The notes beneath the pieces are model-generated. The model had not been told where the DNA came from. It searched no databases and saw nothing but the letters and a program-made list of their open reading frames with translations. The position numbers were made by a program, and so were the translations under genes. A stretch of 64,000 nucleotides of DNA from Porpolomopsis calyptriformis (lineage: Eukaryota > Basidiomycota > Agaricomycetes > Agaricales > Hygrophoraceae): assembly GCA_951640195.1 (NCBI GenBank), contig OX621165.1, forward strand, positions 2,108,001 through 2,172,000, given 5' to 3'. Positions 43,484-55,516 of the stretch are shown piece after piece. Numbering within the stretch: the first letter of the stretch is position 1; every line of letters begins with the position of its first letter.

Positions 43484-43974
43484 GGTCAGGAAAATCTTGC
43501 AGGTGGTGGTTGGAAGCCAACAGCAATGGGCATCGATCAACTTATCGATGGACTTTATATTAATCGACCACAGCTCCGGGCCCAGATCCTTTCTCCATAA
43601 GCGGTAGGTTTTTCATTTTCCCTTGCCCTCAACCCCGCTTTGCTAACGACACAGTTCAGGTGGTGCTCGGCATCAAGTTGGATGGTGCAGCTGAGTGCTA
43701 GCGTAAATGCCGGTAGTATCCTCACGTATCTAACCCTCACAGGCACCCTACTTTGCTCCCTCATCTGACAGCAGTCAAGAGCCATGAAAGACAGGGAAAC
43801 ATGCAAGGGAATAGCCGTAGGAGCAAAGCTAAGGCAGCCATTGAGCGAAGTAGCTTTCTTGACTTCATGAGGTCTGCTGTGTTCGTCAAATCGGGCATCA
43901 CAGTGCTTCCTTGCAGCTTCACCGTATCTTCCCTCACAGTGCCATTCAAACTTCCGCCAGTAATCGCGACTTGT

Positions 43975-44290
43975 CTATCCACAATAGCTCGCACTAACCT
44001 GCATTGCTGGTGTTCCGGTATTCGATGGACATGATATTTTCCGACTCGGGAGCATAAAGAGTTCCAAGAATTGGCTGGTGCAACATTTGATTCGCAGCCA
44101 CTTTACTTCTGCCTCCAATCTGTACGCGAATTGGCTCTGTTTCAAGAAGCGCGGCAGTTTTTCTACTCCCTCCATCCCATACTTCTGGATGTCTCCAAGG
44201 CAATACCAACCTTAAGAGGTTTGTTTCCCACATCGGATACGAGAGGCGATCTCTTCTGTGCAGATGACTGGCAAGCTTTAATACTCTCAG
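43975..44290 (-). pseudogene. BTB domain fragment
   Basis: A degenerate copy of the neighbouring BTB gene. LSYPMWETNLLRLV matches LSYPMWGTDPLPLI, and SRKYGMEGVEKLPRFL in another frame matches SRKYGVEGVKKRLRA. Frameshifts separate the pieces, and no start or end is preserved. Confidence 0.65.
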
Positions 44291-44860
44291 GTTCCCAAGT
44301 ATCTGTTGCTGTGGTACCGAATCCTGGTGATCCTATTATCCCGGCCCAGACAGAATGCGGTTTCTTTGATCTCTGGCGTTACGTTGTTCGAGATTGTCAC
44401 TGCTCGGCGGATCGATCTGGATTGTTGGGGCGATATTTAATTAGGGTTCTAGGGTCACCCTACCCTGCAGAAAATACCATGAGATGGACCAAAAAGCGGA
44501 CAATGCGGAGCGCTGATTAATGATATTATTGCCGCTGATTGCAATTGTCCCAGCCGACGGAGAGATCGTAGCCACATTGAAGGGATATGGTACGGAACAC
44601 GGAAAACCGCCGAATGACTCCAACTTGAGAAGTATCCACGCTGGGGCACTACCAGCATCATGGTTACAAGCGTGCACCGCTGACTCTCTCGTACCGTCTA
44701 CCATCAACGACATCAAAAAATATACGTTTCTTGATCATTTGTACAGCCAGTGTGTGAAGTCAAAGAGCTTACAGCACGTGCACCAGAGGCTATAGCTTTC
44801 CGTCATAAATACCTCAAACCACCCCCGAATCATCTCAAACTCGCCCTTCAACTCAGGAAC
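44291..44860. other. Intergenic, no recognised gene
   Basis: Overlapping frames on both strands (44441-44716 minus, 44520-44795 plus) have no recognisable domain. The right end is the leader of the SUR7/PalI gene. Confidence 0.35.
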
Positions 44861-45804
44861 ATGTCCAATCTCAGAATCATAGGGCTTGTACTCCTCGGCT
44901 GCGCCTTTGCGCTCAGCTTTCTGGTTTCAATCTCCCTGCCTTCCTTACCGGCGCTTGACATCGCGCGCACTCATTACGGTACTGTTGCTCCTCTCGGAGG
45001 AGTGGGCATCAACGAGGTTCGAGTAAGTGCAAGCACCGTTACCCATTACCGACCTTTGACCGAGCTTTTATTCCTCAGTTCGGCATTTGGTGTGTTGCCT
45101 GCTCAGGAGATCCCAGAATTATTGACCTGACTCGTGTCCACCACGCAGGGCGTACTGTGCATATGAAACAAATGGTCACAGAGTGTGCTCGCCAGTAGGT
45201 GAGATACCCCCTCCTTTTGAGCGGTCATATTTGATTTAGCCGTTCCCCAGGCCACGGGTACACCGTGGAGGTTGAGAGCCCGTTAAACCAACAAATCGTC
45301 ACTATCGGGGCATCTTGGACCCGCGGGCTCGCTGTTCATCCCATCGGTAAGTGTTTTCATCCTCTCCTCTCTTTCCTGAGCCTGACCCCCCATATACAAG
45401 CCACGGCGATTGCCTTCGCCGCCTTCCTGCTCGCCATCTCCAAGCACGCAACGCTCACACTACTTGCCTCTTTCGTGTCGTTCTTTGCTGCGTTTATGAC
45501 ATTTATCGCGTTCGCCATCGATATCGCACTGTACGCATATGTAAATCACCAAATGGCTACCCTAGACGGCGTTGATCCAAAAACGTTTACCGGCCCTGGT
45601 TAGTTTTCACGATCCTCCGATGGATTCAAAGCTGACCACGCCTTCGTCCGTTCAGGGTTCTGGCTTACGTTTGTATCCTTGGTCTTCCTTTTGCTGGCCG
45701 GATGCACTGTTTGCTTCGGACATCGCAGAGACCATATGTCAGATGCCACGGGATCATCATACCCGATGAGAACTGGTTTCTTCTCCAAGTTTATGAGGAA
45801 ATAA
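44861..45804 (+). CDS. SUR7/PalI family membrane protein
   Basis: Five exons from ATG 44861. An N-terminal membrane helix (MSNLRIIGLVLLGCAFALSF) is followed by an extracytoplasmic loop with FGIWCVACSGDPRIIDLT and GYTVEVESPLNQQIVTIGAS WTRGLAVHPI. Two adjacent helices come next (TAIAFAAFLLAISKHATLTL, VSFFAAFMTFIAFAIDIALY), then a fourth (FWLTFVSLVFLLLAGCTVCF) and a basic cytosolic tail ending FFSKFMRK. Four helices with the WTRGLAVHP turn are the SUR7/PalI pattern. The relatives are eisosome/MCC proteins and the PalI/Rim9 pH-signalling component. The exon 2 to 3 join near 45190 is the least certain. Confidence 0.82.
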
Positions 45805-46652
45805 ACACGCACCGAAGGCGACTTTTTTTGCAACCTCTTGCCCAGTCTCGTCTGCTCCTGACCCTGTACTATATATATATACATTGTCCTCCTCCCCTCG
45901 TACATACCGGACATATACGATAAAACTTCAGGTGTACCACCCGCCCCGCCGGTAGTTCCTGTGTCTAGGGGGTCGGAGCTATTACACACTCGTTGATATT
46001 TATACCATCTTTTCCGTAGCTTTGCCATATACCCACAAACTGCTCCGTTGCCTTGCTACACCTCTTTGGATTTAAACCCTCGATCGCACCGGTGGATGTG
46101 AATGCGTGGAAAGCTTCACTCGGGCTGGGTGTGTGACTAAAACACCCAAACGCCCATCGAACATGTTCTCGGCTAGCTCGGGACAATTCGTCTGTACGTA
46201 CTTCGACCAAGGCATGTGAAGTACCGCAGCAGCTGACCGGGGTGGAGAGGTTGGTCACTTGTGGATCCTCGCCTTCCTGTGAACTTTCAGGAGAGAAGCA
46301 CACTGCGTTCATCAGGAGTCCGTTTACCAACAGGTTTCCGCATTGTCGGCAGAAAGCCTCCCCCTCCCAATATTGGCATTAGGGAAGATCATCCGGGGAG
46401 ATAGGGAATCACATTGACGAGTCAGGCATTTCATCCCATGTGGACCATTCCCACAAGTCAAGTCAAGCCTCCCTTGGGATGATTTACGCCGCCCTTTCAC
46501 GTTAAGCACCGTGAATGATTCAAAGCACGATCGGGATGACATCCCCCTTGCTTTACGCTCGTGTTCGTGGCTGGTCTTTGATGGTCTCTTCCTACATAAC
46601 GAGAAGTTGGCTTGATCCCTCTTCTCTAGACTTACGCTTGAACACGCTAGCA
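45805..46652. other. Intergenic, two uncharacterised minus-strand frames
   Basis: Frames at 46330-45965 and 46653-46324 (minus) are open and could form a small gene divergent from the ATG at 46653. They contain no domain I recognise and no confident splice pattern. Confidence 0.3.
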
Positions 46653-48427
46653 TGGAAAACCTTCCGACATTAGACGAACGACGAGACCATCTCCGGTCGG
46701 CTAACAGCTATTAATCCGCCTTATCAGAGTCTCATTGCCTTTCCCTCATAGGCAATACAAGTTTCGCGTCCTTGTCGATGATGCTGATGATGTATGACTC
46801 TATCTCTTATCTCTAGCGCTCCTCTAAACTCCCTTTGATATAGTTGACCTACCAAACTTGGGGTAATGCCATAGAACTGCTGGAACGTCTTGTGGGTGAA
46901 ACCGATTTCGAACTGCACTTTGTCAATCACGGGGAGAGCGGATTAATCGAAGTAAGAACGGCTGCCATTCAATGCATGCCCTCCCTGAACGTTGAAACCT
47001 TTCAGGATCGCGAACAGGTTGTGAGGGTGATGACAGGAGTCCAGCGATCGGGTGAGCATCCACATCTCATGTGTTGCCTCCATAGCTTGGAATGACCCAT
47101 GCGCCTGGAATCCAGCGGGAAGGAATATTCTTGCCGTGCTGGACAACATGATTGAAACAGAGGTTGACTTTCTGAGCAGCCTGACCACTCGAACAAAATC
47201 AATCATCGTTGTGTTGTTAAGTGACGTTCCCACCGGTGCGTAAGATTTTCTTTTTTTCACCATAATTTCTCTCATACTTACTTCATCGAAAAGATCCTCC
47301 TCCCCTAACATTGAAGAAGACAATTCACTTCGCGTTCAGGTGCCTGACAGATGCAGAGCTATCAACAGAGCTCTTAACGATCCGGTTCATCCAGACAAGT
47401 TTCAGCCGCAAGCTCAACAAACTGTTGCAGGAGCTGAGCGATGACCTGCCGCTTAGGAGACCAGACTATGTGGTGAGCTGTTTGACTAGGGAAAACCCTT
47501 CTACCTTTACTTAACAACCATTCAGAATTTGGTGGATTTTGTTCAGCACAAGAAGAGACCGATGGATGATCACACCTTGTGGAAGATTCTTCTTGGGAGT
47601 AATATTCTCCCTGCTACACTACCAGTCCGACCACGAGTTGCATCTTCCAGCCTGTTACCTATCACCCCTCCAATTCTCTCTCCGATCCTCCAGGCACCCC
47701 CCACAACATCTAGTAGTCTGCTATTCGATTTTCCAGCTTGCCTAGTGTCAGTCTCCTTCGCGTGTCTTTTTTTTCAGAGGAAATTCCCCCCTGAAACACT
47801 TTTTTTTTGTCCCAGGGATCGTGGATTTCGGACGACCAGAACATACGACCTCAGCGCTGGCTTCACCCTCATGGGGTGGATATTCGAAACCGACCGGTCG
47901 AATGCCCGTGCCCATGACTTTGTCACATTCCATAGCAGCCGGTCGCCCATCTTCCGGGCAAGCACGGGGGAAGCACAGGGAGACACCATCAGCTTATGGT
48001 TTCCCAACCTCTCCGGGAACCTAAAAGCGCCTGGGTTCCCCATCGACCTATGGACATTCATCTGTGTCTCTTACGATGGAGATGAAGTGCGTTTTGGATT
48101 GCACGGCGTGCTGAGCAACCGCTCATCGCTGAGTCCTCCGTCAGGACTTGACAAGGTGAGCAGACCCTTCTATCTCCGTGTCTTTTTTTTTTTTGTTATA
48201 CCTAACTCGTTCCCCTCCTATTTTACCCTCTAGGTCACCCTTGTGATAAGTCCGTCAAAGACAGCCTCTCCCACCTCGGTTGCCAACATCCGGCTCTATG
48301 GCCGGATTTTGACCCAGGTAAGCTACCGAGCTCTCACTCTCACAAAAGTTCGTACAAACCGTAATCTCACAGGAAGAGATCCTTTCCGAGTATTCTAATT
48401 CCAGACCAGATTCCGCGATTGCGTAGC
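46653..48427 (+). CDS. Hypothetical protein with C-terminal ConA/LamG-like domain
   Basis: About nine short exons can be chained from ATG 46653. They read MENLPTLDERRDHLR, QYKFRVLVDDADD, LTYQTWGNAIELLERLVGET, IEVRTAAIQCMPSLNVETFQ, WNDPCAWNPAGRNILAVLDN and LTTRTKSIIVVLLSDVPTGA. Next come RKLNKLLQELSDDLPLRRPD, LVDFVQHKKRPMDDHTLWKI and a Pro/Ser-rich linker. The C-terminal part has alternating strands (YDLSAGFTLMGWIFETD, FPIDLWTFICVSYDGDEVRF, KVTLVISPSKTASP, VANIRLYGRILTQEEILSEY) typical of a concanavalin A-like/LamG jelly roll. Homopolymer tracts near introns make exact joins uncertain. Beige/BEACH proteins also carry a ConA-like domain, but no BEACH domain follows. Function unknown. Confidence 0.6.
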
Positions 48428-48711
48428 ACCGATGCCAATATTAGGAAGGATCGGACTGGCAGGTGAAGAGTGTGAGTCAGACGGGGGCACATGTTACTAG
48501 GCGCGGAGGGGTTATTCCCGAAGAACGATGTTATAAAGAATCCCTGGATGTCATGCATGTCACTTGAAAGAGAGAAACCAAGGGATCGGATTTAAATAAC
48601 AAGGCAACAAACTGGATAGGTACAAAAAAGCAACAGCCGGCCAAGTACTTTTTATCAAGGAATTTTCAGTTGTAAAACAACACCTCTGGGAACAAACTGC
48701 TCACGACTTTG

Positions 48712-51053
48712 CTACGGCTGTTTAGATGTCCTCGACCAGCTTCCACGCAGCTCTGAGCCAGACGTGCCAGTGCGCGGGGAATGACTACTTGACCCAGCCG
48801 TCATGGGCGGGAAGTGTGATATGTCACTGATGCTTACCGCCCTCATGTTGGGCGTGTCAGATGAGGCATCAGCAGCCATCGCCTTTAGGCCAAACGGCGG
48901 AGACATCTGGATGTTCTGGTTCGACGGGGAGAGTGATGCAACAGAGACAGCATTTTGTTTCGAGTCGTAAGAGGGGGATACCGAAGAGGATCGCGGAGGT
49001 GGATGAATCGTGGGTCTGTTCACATCATCTTCGGAGTTGCCCTCGTCGGAGATGAGGGTGCCTACGGCTCCGTGCCTCTCCAACTCGGCCTCCTCCCGGG
49101 TGACCATAAGGAGATATTCAACAGCCTCCGCCTCATTCATCCCAAGGCTCTCAAGTTGGAGACGCTGCTCCCTCTCTCGCGCGTCCACACGTTGCAGACG
49201 CTTATGCTCCTCCTCAAGCTCCCGATGTGATTGGCATATTGTATCTTGCAGCTCTCGTATTCCTGTACCCTAGTCAATCAAACGAAAAGACGACAATGCA
49301 AACAAACAAGCTTACTGTGATACTTAGCTGCCGCCATCTTTTCCTTTTTGGCTTTTTTTACATCGGGACTTCTTTTTTTGGCCCAGCCTCTCTCCCGCCT
49401 AGCTCCTTCAGCCTGCCAAGCCATAATTCGAGGTCCAATCGCCGCAACAAGCATATCCTTCTCCGGACCCAACAAGATCTGCTTTACTCCGCCGTCCTCT
49501 TCCACGTTCATGCCCTTCCGGGACGCAACGAACTCGCGCAGGCGCTCGAAAGTTAGCGCATGCCACACTCCAACCATACCGCGCGCCGAACCGACAGCAA
49601 GTACCACACCGTTCCACGCAAGTGCAGTCACACTTGATCCATCTGTATTCGCTTCGAACTTGCGCACTGAAAGTGATTCGGATGGGCTGTGCCAATCGTA
49701 GATGCTTACACCTCCTGTCTGATCACCAACAATGACGAAACTAGATTCCCCTTCCGTGTGCGTGAAGCAAGGAAGAAGGGCAGTAATGGATCCAGATGTA
49801 ACGTCACCAAAGTGGGATACCTCAATGGCGCGCGTGGATATGTCTAATTGGAGGCGATAAAAGAAGGGACTGTTTTCATAGGAGACCAGCAAAGTAATCG
49901 CGGATGGTGTGTGGTCAATATAAAGAGAAGTAAACACGTGAAGCCAGTCGCCGTGGATTGGTGATGGTAACCGGATTTCATGAACTGTAGGCGTTGAATT
50001 GTCTCTGGACAGCAGCGAGGAAAGGCCAACATAGAGGATGATGTCGCCACTGGACATTGCAGCTGCGATGATCCCTTTTCCCAAAGCGATCTTCAAGCAC
50101 GGATCAGGGACTAATAAACCCGGAATAAGGTCTGACGTCCACAGACAAGTTAACTGCTCGGCATCCCATAGTTTTACTCTTCCATCTGTGCCGCCAGTAA
50201 CGACAGTTGTCATGTCTTTCCCGCCACTCTCCTTTCCCCATATGGCATCAAGGACAGCACCATCATGCTGATCTTCGACTTTGCACCGGACAAACCTGGC
50301 ACCAATCAAACCTCTGGCTTCCATGCCCCTGTTTGCGGTTGTAACTGCAACTTGGCCAGTCCAGAAACCCCACAAGATGCGCGCCGTTCCGCCGTGGGAG
50401 GAGAGCGTGCACACGGACACATCTGGGGCCAAATCTAGGTCAGGGTTGCCTAGACCAATCGTTGTGCCAGAGGCGTCGAAAAAGCCACGATGGACTTTAC
50501 CAGTTAGTGAGGATGAGCGCGAGACAAGACCAGATTCGAGGTAGGAGGTGAGAAGAGTGTGGGAGGGCATGGGATGTATACTTGAGATGGGGGAATTGCA
50601 GGGGGTATGAGTGACAGCGCCGTTGCGGGACCGTTCCCATCGTCTTTTGGCAATTCGTCAGCAAAGCGGGATTTGTGAGGAATGTATATACCTTGCGAGT
50701 GTATAACGAAAAATGAATTCATTTCTCCAAGTGGTCTCAGACCTCCTCAGGAGAAGATTATTGGGATGATATACATCGCTTTCTGGCGATACACCAAAAA
50801 ATTGATGGACAAATGCCCGATACCACGTATTATCATCTTCTATGTGCCGATACAAAGACTTGTTGACTCTCGATAAGATGAGAAGAGACGGTAGGTCGAG
50901 GAAAGAAGTGATATGAGTAAGAGACTCGGTTGGGAGGTCGAGTAAAATGCAGGGTTCTCCATGTTGGCGAGGTTGAGTTGGGGTTGATTTGACTAATGCT
51001 GATTTGGATAAAACTTTTGTACTTGAATCAAGTTCAATAGGGCGATATGGCAT
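48712..51053 (-). CDS. F-box and WD40 protein with C-terminal coiled coil/UIM-like tail
   Basis: Exon 1 (ATG complement 51051-51053) contains the F-box, ILLDLPTESLTHITSFLDLP SLLILSRVNKSLYRH, ending in LAR. A short intron leads to RRRWERSRNGAVTHTPCNSP and a long exon (to about 49320) with WD40 blades: TARILWGFWTGQVAVTTANR, TTVVTGGTDGRVKLWDAEQL, VTALAWNGVVLAVGSARGMV. The last exon (about 49255-48712) is a coiled coil (LQDTICQSHRELEEEHKRLQ) followed by NEAEAVEYLLMVTREEAELE, similar to a ubiquitin-interacting motif, and a Ser/Pro-rich tail. F-box/WD40 proteins are substrate adaptors of SCF ubiquitin ligases. It is divergent from the SWIB gene, 129 bp between starts. Confidence 0.85.
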
Positions 51054-51182
51054 AAAACTTGGGCGAGGACGGTTTGAGCAGGACGAGTTCGACGACTCGA
51101 CGAGGAGGAAAAGAAACTGAATTTTTAGCGTGACAGACGTAGGTTTGAGGTCACAAACGTGACGGGATCACGCTGTCTGGAA

Positions 51183-52798
51183 ATGGAGCCCAAAACCACC
51201 AAGTATGTGTTTGCTCGCATGTTGGCCTCTTTACCTATCACATACGTACCTGCAGGAAGCGGAAACTCACAGACAAGTCTATCCCAAATGCCATTCTTCA
51301 GAATCCCGACTTTGCGTTCGATTCACAAATGTACCAAGACTTGCTTGAAATGGAGCGCAAACTCGACTGGACGATGATACGAAAGAAAGTCGAAGTGCAA
51401 GACGTTCTGGCAAGGAATCCCTCTGTGCCTTTCCTCCTTCCTTATCCATGTCAAACTTCTTGGATTTACTAATCGTGCATCAGACGAATCGAACATTGCG
51501 AATTTTTCTCAGTCATACCGTGTCAGGGCAAGCATGGCAAATGGGTGCAGAATCAGGGGGTGAAGCGAATGTCAATTTCGAGACTGGAGAGGGTATACCA
51601 GCGTGGTCATTCAAAATCGAGGGGCGGTTACTCGAGGTCCGTAATCCCTGCTTCATCACAGTCGCCCTATTCGTGTTTTTCTTACCGGAAGTTCAAGGCT
51701 CAGACCCAACGGACAAGAGATAAAGTTCCACCACGTAAATTTTCCACCTTTATAAGGAAAATGGTAGTAGAACTGGAGCGCGATCCAGTGTTGTACCCAG
51801 ACGGGAATATCGTAGAGGTACTGGATAATATTTCCCCAGATATGGTGTTGCTCAAGTTACATACCAACAGTGGCCCCATTCTCCTGGCCCTCAAAATCCT
51901 GCCATGGATGGGTTCACCGTTCGACGAACCGGAGATGCACCAACAAGAATCAGGGTCGTTATGTACCTCGATCATTTCCCGGAACAATTCAAAGTGTCTC
52001 CGGAACTTGGTATGCTTGCGCATGCACTGTTTCTGCATGTATTCACCATCCGTCTAGCTAATGTACTTGGCATCAAAGAGGAGAGTCGAATAGGCGTCAT
52101 CCAAGCGCTTTGGAATTATATCAAGATTCAAGGTCTGCAAGATAAAGTGGACAGAAGACTGGTTCGCGCGGATGACCAGCTAACACCGGTACGCCGCATT
52201 TCTACTACCCCGTAGTTGTATTCAGATGTCATGACAGATATTTAATGCCGATTCTTTACCTTTCCAAAAACTCCCCGAAACCGTGAACCGCTTCCTCACC
52301 GCACCCGATCCCATCCTCCTCCACTACACTATCGACCCTGCCCTAGTTCCTCCAGAACATCCTTTCGCATGGGATGTTGAGGTAAAAACGGAAGACTCTG
52401 CGCTTAAGAACCGTATGTCTGCCATTGTGCACACGAGCAAAGAGAGTGCTCAGGACCTTGCTAAACTGGACGAAGAGGTGACATATAATTATAATAACCA
52501 GAGCGATATCTCATGCTGACATTTACCGTAGATTGCCCTCCGAGCACAATCACTACATAATTCGCATCTAAAACGCACATTTTTGCAAGCCTTTGCACAC
52601 GATCCAGCGCAGTTCATACAGACTTGGCTGGAGTCCCAGTCTCGTGACCTAGAGTGCGTGTTAGGCAGCGGACCGAGCGAAGGCGCTACTGTCCGCGCTG
52701 AAGAGTTACGGAGGAGTGAATTTTTCAGACTGCCATGGGTTGAAGAGGCAGTCGCTGTGCAGGAAGGGATGCGTCTGGCCGCTAAAGGTATGACGTGA
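51183..52798 (+). CDS. SWIB-domain chromatin remodelling subunit (RSC6/SNF12-like)
   Basis: From ATG 51183 a short exon (MEPKTT) joins to KKRKLTDKSIPNAILQNPDF, QDLLEMERKLDWTMIRKKVE and RTLRIFLSHTVSGQAWQ. Then come WSFKIEGRLLE, PPRKFSTFIRKMVVELERDP, DGNIVEWPHSPGPQNPAMDG and FTVRRTGDAPTRIRVVMYLD. The SWIB/MDM2 core is FPEQFKVSPEL, ANVLGIKEESRIGVIQALWN and YIKIQGLQDKVDRR. The C-terminal part reads FLTAPDPILLHYTIDPALVP and FIQTWLESQSRDLECVLG. This is the SMARCD/Rsc6/Snf12 family, a scaffold subunit of SWI/SNF-type remodellers in the nucleus. The usual Pro/Gln-rich N-terminal extension is absent or lies in unseen exons. Confidence 0.88.
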
Positions 52799-52827
52799 AG
52801 CACCAAGACCCCATCGCTATTGTCACT

Positions 52828-54240
52828 ATTCCTCGATCCGAATGAACACGATGACACTATTGTTGGAGTGAGCATTGACGTAAATGACCCTCATTGGGTT
52901 TCTACTCGAATAACGGAAAATGACACATGTTCTCTCGAGAAAATGACTGGGGAAGATACAAACACACTTTATCATCACGGCTACGCCCACATCGAAGAAC
53001 TTTCAGGAGAGAACAAGATGGTCGTCGGGTGTACCCCATTCCATACCTTCCGCCACACAAGCTAGCTTTAACTGAGCCAACGCATCTGATTCAATAAGTC
53101 CATCAACTGCCAAAATCTTCAAATGCACCAGCCATTCGCGTCTACCCCTTACGAGCTCTTCGACCACCGTCGAAGCTAGGTCCATCCAATCCATATCAAC
53201 CAATAGAACCAGGGAGATGAGTGATTGGGGGAGTGTGTCGCTCAGACGGTGTGCAATAGCATGGCTATTATCCTGGGGTGGATAACCAAGTAAAGATGAG
53301 AACGATGCCCTGACGCGCGTTAGATGTACGAAGTCGCGGAGAGAGCCAATGGAGCCAGTCTTTGGGCTTTGGCGACCGTAAGAAAAATCGAGATGAAGAT
53401 CCCGGAGTGTAGTTATAACACAATCACGCATTGTGTGTCCCAGAGAAGGTAGGGTGAGTGGACAATCCTCCGGAACACCCACTAATTGGAGGGTTCGAAG
53501 CGAGGGTGATGAGCGTATGAGCAAGTTAAGTGCGTCACAGGGGAGGTGGTCGGATGCTATTCTGATATGCTTGAGATTGGATGCACAAGGCGGGTTAATA
53601 TAAGGTGCGTTTTTCTCGGGGTAGATCCGCCACGTCATAGTGTCCACTGCGGGCAAATTGAAAAATTGCTGAACAACATCCCATCTAGAGGGGGGTCGTA
53701 AGATGCACAGATTGGACTGATTGTAGTCCCGAAGGAAGTGACCGGGCATGTCGAATCTGCATAGAGAGGAGATATTGGCTCGAGGTTGTGAAGATACGGA
53801 GCTTGCGAAGAGCGGGGAGGTAAAAGAGCAGAAGAAATGTGATGGCTCCGAGACAGCCATTCTCTATGGCTTGTTGTATCTCACGCGACAAACCGCGCGA
53901 GGCTGCTTCTGTGGCAAAAATAGGGGAGATATCGCGAGGACAATAGCCCAAGAAAGCGAACAGATATCGAACGTGTCTCCCGAGGTCGGGTTGACCAATA
54001 ATGGTCCGTGAAAAATCATCAAATCTGGCACCACAACGACCAATGAGGTGGACATTGCGATACAAGACCCGAGTGGCTATCGTATTGAATTTCCAGCACA
54101 CTCTTGTGCAATCAAGAGCTGAATTGTGTGTGAGCGAGAGGATTTTTTCGAGGAGTTCAACAGGAAGGTCTGTAATCTTCGCCATCTTGCTTCGTGAAAG
54201 GTTGGGATCGAAAGCCCCTGTTAACCCTAACTGAAGTTGT
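52828..54240. repeat. Source segment of a segmental duplication
   Basis: Near-identical to 56601-56657 plus 57458-58812. The copy also carries 56475-56600, which matches 50979-51130, joined directly to the match of 52828. The intervening 1.7 kb with the SWIB gene is therefore missing from the copy. Confidence 0.88.
53003..54185 (-). pseudogene. F-box protein copy A with +1 frameshift
   Basis: The first frame from ATG complement 54183-54185 encodes the F-box (KITDLPVELLEKILSLTHNS, DCTRVCWKFNTIATRVLYRN) but stops after SVHLTTPL. The second frame resumes with SRWDVVQQFFNLPAVDTMTW and runs to 53003. Compared with the intact copy at 57.6-58.7 kb, a run of six G (53690-53695) replaces five, adding one base. 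Everything else aligns. It is either a pseudogene or a homopolymer sequencing error. The C-terminal half has LRR-like strands (SNLKHIRIASDHLPCDALNL, LRTLQLVGVPEDCPLTLPSL). Confidence 0.8.
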
Positions 54241-54660
54241 CAATGTGAAACGGTGGCCACCTACTGAGGATGTCATCAGAAGCTGAGGGTAGAGTCTGAA
54301 GCCCTCAACATGATATCGAAGATGCTTGATGATCTCAATAAAAAAGTGGAGGTCTGAGTATTTCTTCATGTATATAGTTACCTTGCTTGCAAGGGGGATG
54401 GGGCCCATGATTTTGTGGACCAGTTTTCACAATCGCTGCGGGAACTCGAAAGTAGGACTACGAGAAGAGTATGTACTACAACATAGTGCGATGCCTACTC
54501 TAACCCTTCGTAACGTTCCGATCCTTTTCCAATCTTCGGAATGTTGAAATTGAAGAATCCAATCGGAGTGGGACCAAACGATGGGTGAACTCCCAAATGT
54601 TAGTTGCTGAAACACTAAGAAAATACGTGGGACAGTGAGGAACGAGTCAATACTAGATTC
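54200..54660. other. Intergenic, no supported gene
   Basis: Leader region of F-box copy A and 3' region of the hypothetical gene at 54.7-55.0 kb. No domain recognised. Confidence 0.35.
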
Positions 54661-54664
54661 TCAC

Positions 54665-55045
54665 CTAGTCATAATCTTCACCATATTCGCTGTACTTGCC
54701 GAGCGGATCCGGGATAGCAACAAACGGCGCACCCGTTATCCCATTTATCTCCAGCCACCTGTTCACCGTCAGGTCATCCTCGTTTTCGACAAATGGCTCG
54801 CAGTCCGCCAGATGGATAAGGTAGTCATCCCGCTTGCGCGAAGCAATCAATATACCTGGGACGCCCGCGGTGGTGGGTGTGCGTCGCGGATAGTCGACGG
54901 GAAAGGCACAAATAAACTCGATGCCTTTGCGACGTAAATCGCGGTTTAAAATGGACGAGTTGCCATTTTCGATGACAAGTCCACGTCGAAGTCCGATTTG
55001 GTGCAGTTGGGCGTAGGTTATGAGGTACCCACCAATGATTAGCAT
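54665..55045 (-). CDS. Hypothetical protein (126 residues)
   Basis: An uninterrupted frame from ATG complement 55043-55045 with balanced composition: GYLITYAQLHQIGLRRGLVI, GIEFICAFPVDYPRRTPTTA, HLADCEPFVENEDDLTVNRW, GAPFVAIPDPLGKYSEYGED. No signal peptide or membrane helix. I recognise no family. Codon choice looks coding, and the opposite-strand frames over it are shadows. Confidence 0.5.
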   Translation of the reverse strand: MLIIGGYLITYAQLHQIGLRRGLVIENGNSSILNRDLRRKGIEFICAFPVDYPRRTPTTAGVPGILIASRKRDDYLIHLADCEPFVENEDDLTVNRWLEINGITGAPFVAIPDPLGKYSEYGEDYD

Positions 55046-55440
55046 GGTTGGAATCTAAATATATGGAATCAATTTCAACGCCATCAAATTGGGGGCACCA
55101 AGGCTTTCACAAGTTGTTATTGAGACGTGAGCTTCTGTCAGTTGTACTGAGGATTCTAAGAAGCAGATAGGTATGGTCAATCGGTAGAAGAATAATGTTC
55201 ATACCTGAAGCGAGAGCGGTATTGAGAAGTGATATTCACTTTGGTTGGTATTTTAGATCGCTGTGGTCCGTGACTCGAACGTTTTTCGCTAGCGACTCAA
55301 GTCAGCGCATACTGCAGAGACCGCAATCATGACTCAGTCTGGCTGCAATTATGACCCATAAATACTCGCCGTCTACTTCTACAAGGGCACAAACCGTCCC
55401 CCTGGTTCTTCACTTCTAATATCACTCCACAGTGAGTAAC
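55046..55440. other. Intergenic, no supported gene
   Basis: AT-rich leader region between two divergent small genes. No feature supported. Confidence 0.35.
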
Positions 55441-55516
55441 ATGCCTAGCTATCCAGATGCGTTGAATATTGAATCTATAGCGGATCACTCTCCCGAACCA
55501 CCGCTATCAAGCCTCC

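Noticed and set aside
45600..46028. A 142-residue minus-strand frame
   Set aside because: It is antisense to the last exon of the SUR7/PalI gene, which has convincing membrane helices and splice sites.
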